Positions 21,111 through 31,548 of a stretch of 64,000 bases of DNA are shown here, one piece after another. The stretch is from Armigeres subalbatus (lineage: Eukaryota > Arthropoda > Insecta > Diptera > Culicidae). Under the pieces are notes generated by a model, which did no database searches, was not told where the DNA came from, and was given only the letters and a program-made list of their open reading frames with translations. The stretch is from positions 243,589,047-243,653,046 of the forward strand of contig NC_085141.1 of the NCBI RefSeq assembly GCF_024139115.2, read 5' to 3'. A program made the position numbers and the translations under genes. Position 1 is the first letter of the stretch. Every line of letters begins with the position of its first letter.

Positions 21111-22960
21111 ATAAATTTAGATATTTTAACAACATACTGCTCCAGGTTTCTAACTAATTATGTTACAGAAATTTAGGATAACATATGTTAATATAATTTT
21201 TATAGAGAAATTAGACTAGAAGGAAAAGCGCGCGTCTGAAGGAGTCGTTTCAAAAAAGTGTATTCGCATGGATGGCGTCAGTAGCAGCCAAGTGAAATTT
21301 ACTATCGAGATTCTGATTCTTAGGAGTCTGAAGACCTCCACTAGGCATCCTATTATTGTCCCAATGTTCCACGTTTCGCGACCTTTTTTCAGTGTTGTGT
21401 TTTTAGTGTTTTTGAACCACGTTACCTAACGTTTCGACATTCCAACCGATTTATACACAAAATTGACTCCAGCCTCAAACCTTAAGGCTTGTCAATAATA
21501 ACAATTTTATATATAAAAATTATCCTTACTGGATTTCAAAACTGTGAGGTAATGAACGTGGCAAAAAAAAGTTTAACCTAAAAATCTTTTTTTATTGAAA
21601 CTTTGTTCCCAACTACTGAATGTTTTGCACAGTGATTCAAGTTCATGCCACTTATGATAAATGGGGTTGTTTATCTGAGTTTTTATTCCTATACAAAAAT
21701 GTAAGTCATAACTCTGAATGATTAAGTGCTAAATTCAGTTCTACATGTAGTTTTGCAAATCGTTCACCAACACGATCCCTACACAGTCCTGTCCAATTCC
21801 AAACTGCCAATGAATACTCGTGAAAGTGCGGAGGATCCCTCGGCTTTCATGTCAACGATTTTCAATTCTTTTATACCCAATTCCTATTTGATCTGCTTTT
21901 GAACGCGTCGACGACGTCAGTATTGCCTTTCGTATAATATTGAATTACCATTATTTTACACTCAGAGGATGTTTGGAAACATCTTATACTGTGTATGAAG
22001 TGCAAAATCACTAAATAAAATTTTAAATCAAAATGATTTAGTTATTATACAATACAAGAAATTTCCGACCCCGTACTGCTAACCGTGTTTAATTAAATTG
22101 CTTCTAGAATTTTTAAAAAGAGTTTCAAAATTTTCTTCGTATGCTTCCCCGTGCAATTTTTTTCGAATATCATCTTTTCTGCTTCTTCTTCTTCATGCAA
22201 CATTGGACTGCCAATTGCCAATTATTCGTTGCCGATTCTGACTGACGTCGTCCAATTTCATATCTGACTGAAGATTCCAGGTTAGGCTATCAAGTTTATT
22301 GCTTACATTTTTATTTTTTTTTTTTTTTTTTTATTTTAATTGCCCTCCACTATCCCTCACACCAAAAAGCTCACATGAGGCCCCCTGGTAATGGACGCAT
22401 CTAATCTAAGCATACTCTGAACAGCACAGTCTTTTGTCACAAAAAGTGTATGAGTGGCTCATAGTGCATGAACTCCTCGTTTTGCTTGCCGCGCTGCAAT
22501 AAGCAAGCGGGAAATGATACATCCTACCTCGTTCTGCATGTTCCTTCCCAATATCACGACCTAAGGTTGCTAGCTTTGCAGAAGAAATTCTTCCAACTCA
22601 ACGTTTTTACGCGTAGCATACTGATACAAGAACAAGTTTCCTATTTAAATTTCAAGTTATTTTGCAATTATGAAATCATTAACTTTGAGATACAGTTCAG
22701 CAAGCTTTCCCTTTACTTAAAAAATCAGAAGGGTTGTGTGCAAGACACGACCGCCCGACGTAAACTACGAAAAACCTTTTGGTGCAATGATAATAACCAA
22801 TTATTTTCAATAGTCCAATTTGTTTTTAATAATACGCATTTCCAATCAGTCATAACAAAAAATCCAAAGTCAGAATGTTGCGAACTTTACTTTTCGACGC
22901 AATCATATTCAATTCTGCGCACTTTGTCGGAGAGAGACGTTGCAATAAATTTATTCGCAT
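21111..22960. other. Spacer; no gene recognised
   Basis: AT-rich with a poly-T run at ~22314-22332. A plus-strand frame of 172 codons at 22468-22986 (MNSSFCLPRCNKQAGNDTSY...) has no motif I recognise; it ends inside the duplicated unit X, where the other copy does not preserve it, so it is probably fortuitous. Confidence 0.4.
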
Positions 22961-23191
22961 TGAATTTTGATCAAAGTAAAACTTAATTGCTTGGTGATGG
23001 CAGATTGTTTTCCATCGGTAGTAGAATCACGAGAGCAAGATTCAGAGAAAGACTTATAATTTTGGTAGATAGTCATTCATGCGAAAACATTTTTGCAGCT
23101 TCTCCGTTTGACGCGCGCTCGTGATTCTACATACATACAGAAAACATACGATGATTCAACTCATCCATGAGTTTTTAGGTGCTGAAATGCC

Positions 23192-23366
23192 ACGCGCGCG
23201 CGGTAGAGCAGTTTTCTTATAATCAATAAAGATGGCTCATTAGTCCCGCCTCTTTGTTGTCCGGTATGACTGCAAATATTGTGTAACCGTCACACACTCA
23301 CCAAAGGGGCGTGGCTACAGGTTCAACTTTATTGATTACAAGAAAGCAGCTCTTCCGCGCGCGCGA
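23192..23366. promoter_or_regulatory. Divergent promoter-like palindrome (unit X copy 1)
   Basis: Two halves mirror each other: CGCGCGCGCGG..GAGCAG then TTATAATCAATAAA and GTCCCGCCTCTTTG on the left; CAAAGGGGCGTGG then ACTTTATTGATTACAAGAAA and CAGC..TTCCGCGCGCGCG on the right. Each half has a GC-box-like string, a TATA-like ATTATAAG/ATTACAAG and a CG-rich end, the layout of a bidirectional promoter. Function is inferred only. Confidence 0.35.
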
Positions 23367-23401
23367 AGCATTTCGTTCGAGATATCGCGGAGAGCAGACC
23401 G

Positions 23402-23508
23402 CCCTAGCAGCACAAATGTTTCAAATAGGTTATTGCAACTCATATGTGACCAGATTTAGTCACAATCAAGTTGCTGCAACCATTTCTGCCTGACTTGTGC
23501 TGCTCGGG
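23402..23508. mobile_element. 107-bp MITE with CCC.AGCAGCACAA ends
   Basis: Begins CCCTAGCAGCACAA and ends TTGTGCTGCTCGGG (complement CCCGAGCAGCACAA). It is missing from the corresponding site in copy 2 (24315), which reads directly GAGCAGACCGTGGCACCACC, so the insertion came after the tandem duplication or was later lost from copy 2. A similar terminus is at 16774. Confidence 0.8.
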
Positions 23509-23631
23509 CATGATACCACCTTCGGCATCGGCGGAGCTCCTACCGGAAATTTTATTCCCGGTGATGGTGTGGGTCGTGCGGTCGTCGTCATTAACATTAG
23601 CAGCGCGCAGATTAAATTTTCTTGTATGAAG

Positions 23632-23821
23632 TAGAAGGAATGACGGCTTTGGCAGGTTTTGTTCTATTGTCAGGGGGTGTTTGTTGGCCAAATTTTATGA
23701 AATTTGGCCACAATGTTCTTTGATATGCAAAGAATGTTTAGGGCAAATTTGAGCATAATTAGTTACAGAATACCCCCTGACAATAATAGAACAAAACCTG
23801 CCAAAGCCGTAATTTCCCCTA
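23632..23821. mobile_element. MITE G, full copy, TA-flanked
   Basis: Inverted arms: GACGGCTTTGGCAGGTTTTG near the left end and CAAAACCTGCCAAAGCCGTA at the right, with GTCAGGGGG/CCCCCTGAC inside. TA occurs at both ends. It is shared at the same relative site with unit X copy 2 (25044), so it predates the tandem duplication. Half copy elsewhere at 17232. Confidence 0.8.
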
Positions 23822-24431
23822 CTAACGATTGGCTACCATCAATGAAAGTAGCTCTTAAGTCACAACTTGAGGCGAGATGAATTTTGATCAAAGTAAAACT
23901 TAATTGCTTGGTGATAGCAGATTATTTTCCGTCGGTAGTAGAATCACGAGAGCACGATTCAGAGAAAGACTTATAATTTTGGTAGATAGTCATTTATGCG
24001 AAAACATTTTTGCAGCTTCTCCGTTTGACGCGCGCTCGTGATTCTACATACATACAGAAAACATACGATGATTCAACTCATCCATGAGTTTTTAGGTGCT
24101 GAAATGCCACGCGCGCGCGGGAGAGCTGTTTTCTTATAATCAATAAAGATGGCTCATTAGTCCCGCCTCTTTGTTCTCCGGTATCACTGCAAATATTGTG
24201 TAACCGTCACACACTCACCAAAGGGGCGTGGCTACAGGTTCAACTTTATTGATTACAAGAAAGCAGTTCTTCCGCGCGCGCGAGCCATTTCGTTCGTGAT
24301 GTCGCGGAGAGCAGACCGTGGCACCACCTTCGGCATCGGCGGAGCTCCTACCGGAAATTTTATTCCCGGCGATGGTGTGGGTCGCGCGGTCGTCGTCATT
24401 AACATTAGCAGCGCTCAGATTAAATTTTCTT

Positions 24432-25033
24432 CACGCAGAAGAATCTTGCAAGATTGAAACAACTATTTCGATTGTTGCACCAAACTACGTGCATATTGTT
24501 GTTTCAATCTTCAACATTGTTGTTTCAACGATGATTCATTGCTTCTTTCAATTGAACATTATTCTTGTTTCAATCCTGCATCGCATGATTGCAACAATAA
24601 TAATATCGTTGTTCTGGCAACTATTTCGTAATATGAAAAACCTGTACAAACTGATCAACATAAATCATTCTGTCTACAAGAAGTAAGTATGGAGCAGAGG
24701 TAAGGTGGATGACTCTTACTCCCCTTGTAACTAGTTCGATTCTGCTTCTGTCATATTTTCCTATTTTGTTGATGTCATCGTAGTGTCGATAAAGTAGTTT
24801 CGTAGCATTTTCGAAAGTGAAAACAACCATACAAATAGTTGTTTTCTGATGTAACATTTGAAAAGCATGGTTGAAACAAATATATCCGATAGTTGAATCA
24901 ACTATCGCGTATGGTTGATTCAACCCTATTTGTGGTTGTATCAACCAAAAATATTGTTATTCATAAATCAATGCAAAAATATTGTTGATTTGAAGCAGAA
25001 TCAGGTTGATTCTACCACATATTTTTCTCCGTG
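24432..25033. mobile_element. MITE H, 602 bp
   Basis: Ends are CACGCAGAAGAAT and ATTTTTCTCCGTG (complement CACGGAGAAAAAT), a 13-bp imperfect terminal inverted repeat. The interior is rich in GTTGTTTCAA and GGTTGATTCAACC strings. The empty site is visible in copy 1 (TTTTCTTGTATGAAGTAG, 23616 onward); comparison suggests only a 2-bp TT duplication. No coding capacity, although a 122-codon frame crosses it. Confidence 0.75.
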
Positions 25034-25043
25034 TTGTCTGAAA

Positions 25044-25150
25044 TAGGGGGAATGACGGCTTTGGCAGGTTTTGTTCTATTATTGTCAGGGGGGTTTTTGT
25101 TGACCAAATTTTATGAATTTTGGCCACAATATTCTTTGATATGCTATGAT
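25044..25150. mobile_element. MITE G, left half
   Basis: TAGGGGGAATGACGGCTTTG through the GGCCACAATATTCTTTGATA string matches the left part of 23632-23821. The right half is replaced by a short ATGATATGATATGATATTTG microsatellite. Confidence 0.72.
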
Positions 25151-25220
25151 ATGATATGATATTTGATATGAAGTACTAACGATCGGCTACCATCAATGAA
25201 AGTGGCTCTAAGGTGAACGG

Positions 25221-26253
25221 GGAGGCACTACACACCGTGTAATTTTTCCTATCTTTTGTCTTTTTCTAACATTGTCACCTCGTAATTTTGGAGTGGCGCA
25301 TTTTGGTTTTCAGTTGTTTGATGTAACTGTAAATGTATCAGCATGTAGATTGCGAATAAGCACGCGCCGGTGATACTTTTTCAAAATCATGTTAGTTGTA
25401 GAAAAAAAATTAAGCATTAATGATAATCAATAGTATCAATAGAATTGGCAAATTGCTGAAGGGTTTTCGAATCGATTGATAAGCAAATGTCGAAAATCCA
25501 TCGAAAGATAAAGACGCTATTAGAGTTTGAAATCTATCCTAATTTTTGTGACAGTCTCGAATTCGGAAATTTCCGTTTTAAAACCTGTATCTGAGTCTTC
25601 CCTTAGACGAAGTTTACGTCAAAAAATCTGTAGCAAACATCAATACTGACACCATACAATTTTCTTCAGTCATAATGCGAATCAATTGTTTGCATAGTCT
25701 CCTTCCGACACTTGCTTGGGATTCAACTACCGACGTTAGCGTTGCGCTTTGAATAAAGTTCATCTCGGAACCGATTTTTTATCAATCATCAAAAGGAAAA
25801 ATAAAAATTAGAGTCTCGCGGGAAAATTTCATGTTTAGCCGACAACAACCAAATCGTTGCAAACGCCACATGAGTGAATAAAGTGCCGTAGCACTCTGCC
25901 GATGACAGCCTAGGCGCGGACCGGCACTAACGCTATGATTCCGCTACCGAATATGAAACAAACAAGTATGCATTGATCTAAGAAGAAAGTTCGTCTAATA
26001 TCAACATTCTCAATCACCAAAATCATATAACTCCGAATTACGCTAGAAAATTTCACCGAAGAATTTTCCAGTTCCTAACGGTTGCACTTTAGGAAAATTA
26101 TTTCAACTTAACCTTCCTCCCAAATATAATGATGGTCCTGAAAAGAACCGATTAATTGCCACTTATGTGCCTTATTAACAGCAGCCACTGGGCTGCGCGA
26201 CCGCCTTCCGATGATTCGGCTCAACGAACGCCGTCGATTTCCAGATCCGCCGA
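25221..26253. other. Spacer containing block Z copy 1; no gene
   Basis: 25419-25634 (ATAATCAATAGTATCAATAG to TTACGTCAAAAAAT) recurs at 26566-26780 with few differences, a direct duplication about 1.15 kb apart. The rest shows no gene. Confidence 0.5.
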
Positions 26254-26600
26254 AGATGGGACACGGATGAAATGATGTGCTGCTGCTTCCACGACCGCCA
26301 CCACCACCGACCGAAAAATTATTCATCCGCTGAGACAGCCGTTGTCACTGGGACCGCTTCTGGACGCCCTGGTCCGCTCGCCGTGACATCCAGAATGAAA
26401 ATGACGCGCACACGCGAAACGCGGGGCTTTTTATACACAGGAAAACGAAGTAGTGGATCAAAGGCCCGTACCTTACTGCAATCTGATGTCCGTGTTGGGG
26501 ATTTATGAACGGAATTGAATTTTTCACCCGGTTTGGAAAGAAACAACATTTTCAATAGTTTAACGTTGATAATCAATAGTATCAATAGAATTGGCAAATT
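26254..26600 (-). repeat. Unit Y, copy 1 (minus strand)
   Basis: Shares with 11015-11300 (inverted) and 48190-48480 (same orientation) the strings CTGATGTCCGTGTTGGG.AT, GAACGG.ATTG, the CGCGAAACGCG palindrome and an AVP-coding segment (PEAVPVTTAVSADE on the minus strand near 26363-26319). A minus-strand frame at 26326-26108 gives a Gly/Ser-rich peptide (NNFSVGGGGGRGSSSTSFHP) not found in the other copies. Identity unknown. Confidence 0.5.
26421..26437 (-). promoter_or_regulatory. TATA-like box of unit Y copy 1
   Basis: On the minus strand the sequence is TGTATAAAAAGCCCCGCG followed by TTTCGCG, equivalent in order to the plus-strand box at 11171. A start site would be expected near 26405. Confidence 0.4.
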
Positions 26601-26780
26601 GCTGAAGAGTTTCTGAATCGATTGATAAGCAAATGTCGAAAATCCATCGAAAGATAAAGACGCTATTAGCGTTTGAAATCTATCCTAATTTCGTGACGGT
26701 CTCGAATTTGGAAATTTCGGTTTTACACCCTGTATCTGAGTCTTCCCATTAGACGTAGTTTACGTCAAAAAAATCGTATA
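26566..26780. repeat. Block Z copy 2
   Basis: Direct repeat of 25419-25634, including AATTGGCAAATTGCTGAAG, AAATCCATCGAAAGATAAAG and TGAGTCTTCCCATTAGACG. A weaker third relative is seen at 48485-48560 beside unit Y copy 2, so Y and Z travel together. Confidence 0.7.
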
Positions 26781-29700
26781 GTATAGTGTTCCACAAACGT
26801 GACCAACTTTGAGAACACAAATTGTGGTAAATATTTGCCGAAGACAAACCCTCTCGAAGTATTGTTTCAAATTCTGCACTCCGAGTTCAATTTCACTAAA
26901 AGCTCGTCCGAATTTTGCCGCAAACTTTGGGCGACGACAGGTACCTTGTTGCCAAGCATCAGCGGCATGGAAATACACACCCACTAACATAGGACGGCTT
27001 CGTTCGGTGTAAACTTAGAAATTGTCCTTTTCAATTAAAACTTACCACGACAATAAGTCGCCTATGGCACACATGAGCCTCACATTTCGACAGCCACGGG
27101 TAGGAACCAGGTGTTGCCGATGAGCATGTTTTCCGATGGAATGAAAGTTTGGTTCATGTTGGGGTGTATCAAAATGTTGATACGAGACTTACATTAGTTG
27201 GTGATTGAGAGATTGTCAATGCTGGCGGCAGCAGGTACGCATTATGATGAGTAACTTGGGAAGTTTTCGGTGAAGAAAGTTTTTGGCGTAACTAGATTCT
27301 GGTGGGACAAAGTGTGAAGTAATTAAAAAGAAAGGCTTAATCAAAATAATTCACTAAGATTTCATTTTACAAAACCCAAATCAATTCATTGAATTGAAGT
27401 GTGTTGGCGTCTTTCTCGTATTTATATATGTTTTGATAACATACGCACGTTTTTCATGGCAATCAGTGAATTCAAAACTCTTAATTAATCAGCCGGAAAC
27501 TATACAAAAGTTCATTTAATCATCGTATAATGTTCTGTGGAGTTGATGTTCACCACAGCGACAACCTTTGTTGCAATTCTGAGCTCAATCCGGCATACTG
27601 AACCAGTTTCTGGAACGAAAGAGTGACGTCCTAAGAGTGTATTGTCCTATGTACTTGGGCTGAAGCCCTCATGAAAACTTCAAATCAAATGCGCCAGCTT
27701 ATGCAACAAGCTGATATTTTCAGATATTCATTTTCTCACCCAAAGGGATAATCCTGCCCTGTAGAATTCGACAACTTTTCGTATTATGGGCCAGTCTAAT
27801 TATCTGGCACAGTTCGTTTCGTTTCACTGAGTCTTACGCTGCCTTGAAATCCACAAACAGATGAGTCCGCAAGTTGTATTCCCGCAATTTATCAAGAATT
27901 TGTCACAGAGTAAACATCTGATCCGTTGTTGATCGCCCTTCTCAGAATTCAAGAGATAACGCTGTGTATGGTATCAAGGAGTGTTATACCTGGCAAGCAA
28001 GCACAATTTAAAATGATTTCAATGTAAAAGAACATTAAGATCGATTGAATGTTACGTTTATTTGCATGTTCCAAATACATGCATGTAGAGATGTGCACCA
28101 ACGTGTCACCATTTTTTAATTGCCGCCGTTTGAGATCTGTCATGCCGCACAGCACAGTGCGTTGAATATATGGCAATTCGGGACAAAAATCATAACTGGA
28201 TGTTCTAGGCTTTTTTACACATATATAACATAGAAGGGCTTTACCCAAACTATTACCGATGCTATTAGCATACATGTCACATACGGGTAATAGCAAGAGT
28301 GTCTCAAACGCTAAATTCAAAAAGAATTATAATAATTGTGGAGAAGTTATAACAAAAGTCTAAAGTCAGTACTTTTCTCTGGAGGAATATTTCAATGAGT
28401 GAATTACTAAATATCCACTTCACTGTTCTGCTATTACAAACCATGACTTTTGTTCCGAATAAATCACTTAAATAAGGTGTCTTTTAACATTTTTTTTTGT
28501 TCGGGATGAACCACTGCGTCCATTTCATTGAACTTTTGTAGTATACCCGTGTCATTTGTTTAGTGCATGTCTTTCTGCTCCATTTCTATTGAGAAGAAAT
28601 GAAGTAGTCATTTTTTATTCATATATTCCTCAAGCTTAATGTAAGGCCTCTTTAGATTAAGGTACCGCTATTTATACCCTTCGAAAAATGGCTTATACCA
28701 ACTCTCAAAGGCGCGCCCCTCAATCAGTTTCGGCTCAACAATAAGTGGGATAATATTGATTTTGGCCATGCATCGGTACTGAAGTTCAAACATATTATAG
28801 CTTCTTCTTATGAGTTCCGAATTCGTTTTTGTATAGAGATCTGATTTCATTGCGTTTGGCATTTCCGAATCTCACCTTTACACAGAGCTCTAATCAGTCA
28901 GAGGGTTCAGCAGATCCACCAAATTCGTATCCGCTTCTTTCCTAATTAATCAGCGCCCTGGAGCTTGGAGATTCATGTCGTCGGCTTCGAAAACCAGCCT
29001 AAGGTTGAGTTACGTTTTTACAATTTACTCCATTGACTCCATCCAAAAGGAGCAAAAAATGGGTCATCTTAAAGCAAATTATAGTCGTTCCATACTCTTC
29101 CGACCATCACTCATAAGTATTAACAAGAATAGTAAGAACTAGAGCACAGTGTGGTAGATCTTAATCCGTAATGCAACACGAAGAGTGTCTACCCAGCATT
29201 ACAGGCTCCGTTAACTGCCTGGCTAATTGTTTCACCCCCCAGGCCATTCATCCCCTCAGCACGGGTCGCCTGACACCTTGGGATTCGGGGTTAGGGACGT
29301 CATATTGTCAGCTTCAGTGTTGTACAGAGCCTGGCGATATGACCAGATTTACACCGTTACGCACTACTTCAGAGTATCCATATCCCAGCGTAACGGGACT
29401 CATTACATACTTTTTACATACTTTTTATATGGCGAAAAGTCAACGAAGTTCATTTAACCCACTGAAAACATTTTCATATGAATAACGCATAACATAGTTG
29501 AGTTTTTATATGTGGAACGATATCTATTCAAAAGATATTAACTAGGATACATTTTCATGTACTTCAATCGATGAGTGTAAATGGTTAGTTACGAATTTTG
29601 CAAAATAATGTAAAATGTAAAAAATGTTTTAAAAAATCCATAAATTCAAGATGATGCAATTATTTTTAACTATGACAATTTGAGCCACACTTTTTCCCTT

Positions 29701-31548
29701 TTTTTCAACTAACAAATTAAATTGGTTAGAAAATGTTAGTGTTATGTCATTTTACTGTCAAGAATTTAAAAAAGCACGAGGGGTAAGTTGAAATGATTCC
29801 ATGAATAACTAACAAGGGATCCAACTATTTGAAGATCTCAAATCGGTTTCAACACATACTCGGCCAATCATTTCGATTGTTTTTGAAGGGCATTTGCATG
29901 AACCACGTGTAAAGTAGCTCGGTGTCTGCAAGAATTATTAATGAGAAGTTAGCTGGAAGGCAATTTGAAACAACTTCAACTGCTTGAAACTCAGAAAGTT
30001 GCGGATTGTTGCCACAATAATAACGCTCTTGATTTCATAGGGTACACCGAAAACAATGATTCTGATGTTTCTGGGTGGAAATCGTTGGAACATTTTTCTG
30101 ATCTCCAAATTACTTTAAGCTTAAGAATGTGTGTGGATTAATATTTCAACGAATGTAGCATTTCTGTTTCTCGCATACATGGTCTAACTTAACTGATTTT
30201 TTGTTTGCAACACAATAATTTTTGTTTATTATTAGATATTTAATTTACGAATTACAGTGGAAATTGCGTAGGAACATTACTATGGACCGTGTCATATAAG
30301 GGAAATTTCTGATTGATTTATCCCTAAATATTCATACAAATTTTAAAGCATTTCGTGATAGATGTGACTGTCCTCTACGCTTCAAACACTCGCTCACATT
30401 ACAGGGACTATATACAAATTCTGTTAAGTGCAGAATATGCTAGAACTCGATTTTTCTAAATTTAATTTTTGTCTATTTGTTTTTTTTTTTCGCAAGTCAG
30501 CAAGTCTTATTTTTTAAATTTTACACGTATATTAAATGTTTTATGTCCAAAATTTGATGATTGTATCTTGTAAATTAAATGTTTGATGACTTGTTGAAGT
30601 TGATCAAGCAAAGCTTTCCTTTAACAAAAAGGGTTTCTTACTCCATTCCCGGGCCAACATGCGTACGACTGCATTATTTAATTGATTTTTATGACAGGAA
30701 GCATCTTTCCTGAATTTTGAAGGCCTAATAATACTGCAATGGAGTTCACTTCTACTTAAAAAATAGCTATTCTTGCTAAACATCATTAAAAATGCTTTTA
30801 TTTAATTTAAATTAACGAGGTATAGCACGTATTTCAGTCACAGCGATTGCTTTTCCGGCATACTTTAATTTAATTCCCGGCATAAGCGATTTTCAATCAA
30901 TCTCTCCACATCTAGAGAAAACGCCACGTCAACAAAAATGTGCACGTTCCACGTCAACTTGATGCCAGCTGGTATTATTCATAATAATTTTTATTTGGTT
31001 GAGGAGACAAATTCACTCATCCAATTTTTTTTCCAAACACTTAAAAACAATATTTTTTCACTTTTTGAAATGGAGAAAATTGTAAATAACATGAGAGCGT
31101 CAATGTATTAGACAGTTTTCCTATTAACTGTGAAGGATAATTTTAATAAGGTACACCGGGGCAAGTTGAAATGCGGGGTAAGTTGAAACGGAAGCTGTAA
31201 TTTAGATAGGAAATGACCGAATGCTCTGATTACTTTTTTCAACAAACTACTCCCCTAAACGCACCTTCTGACTGCCATCTCCGGAAGATTGCAGCTTTCA
31301 AAAGTAATCCCTGCCAATGTTTATTTTTCACCCTTTGCAAACCAACTATTTGACGTGCCAATTAAACAGATCTCAAAACTATGTTTGGAAGAGTTCTTCC
31401 ATCAAATTTTCACGGTAGGTAATCATTCAATGTTGAATGAGCATAATGATTATAAAAAATCGGTGAAAGATCCGTTTTAATTTTTGTATTTTGGTTGTTT
31501 AATATTGCTCCGCATGTTAAACTGATCGGGGCAAATAGAAATGCGTAG
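26781..31548. other. Long spacer without recognisable gene
   Basis: Open frames are short and lack known motifs. 27785-27955 is a LINE B relic (listed separately). 29171-29485 carries two overlapping plus-strand frames and a moderately GC-rich stretch (CAGCACGGGTCGCCTGACAC) that looks repeat-derived but that I cannot assign. GGGGTAAGTTGAAA-type strings recur at 29777, 31157 and 31172, and a variant near 31529. Confidence 0.4.
27785..27955 (-). pseudogene. LINE B RT relic
   Basis: On the minus strand it parallels 36060-36205: ATCAACGACGGATCAGATG-type string, ..CTCTGTGACAAATTCTTGAT, TGCGGGAATACAACTTGCGG and the GTGAAACGAAACGAACTGTG stretch. This corresponds to STTDQMFTLTQFRDKFREYN and the motif A region. 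A degraded ~170-bp fragment only. Confidence 0.65.

Larger units (their letters stand above)
22961..23878. repeat. Tandem duplication, unit X copy 1
   Basis: Starts TGAATTTTGATCAAAGTAAA and is repeated from 23879 with few differences. In order it holds a short inverted repeat (GTAGAATCACGAG near 23025, CTCGTGATTCTAC near 23119), the CG-rich core palindrome at 23192-23366, a 107-bp MITE, a GNKISGRSS-coding stretch, MITE G and a CTACCATCAATGAAAGTAGC flank. The MITE at 23402 is absent from copy 2. Confidence 0.82.
23879..25220. repeat. Tandem duplication, unit X copy 2
   Basis: Repeats 22961-23878 nearly base for base to TTAAATTTTCTT at 24431, is then interrupted by the 602-bp MITE H, and resumes with AATAGGGGGAATGACGG (MITE G left half) and the CTACCATCAATGAAAGTGGC flank ending near 25220. 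The core palindrome is at 24109-24282. Confidence 0.8.

Noticed and set aside
22468..22986. 172-codon plus-strand frame as a host gene
   Set aside because: No motif, no second copy, and its end lies inside a duplicated repeat unit.
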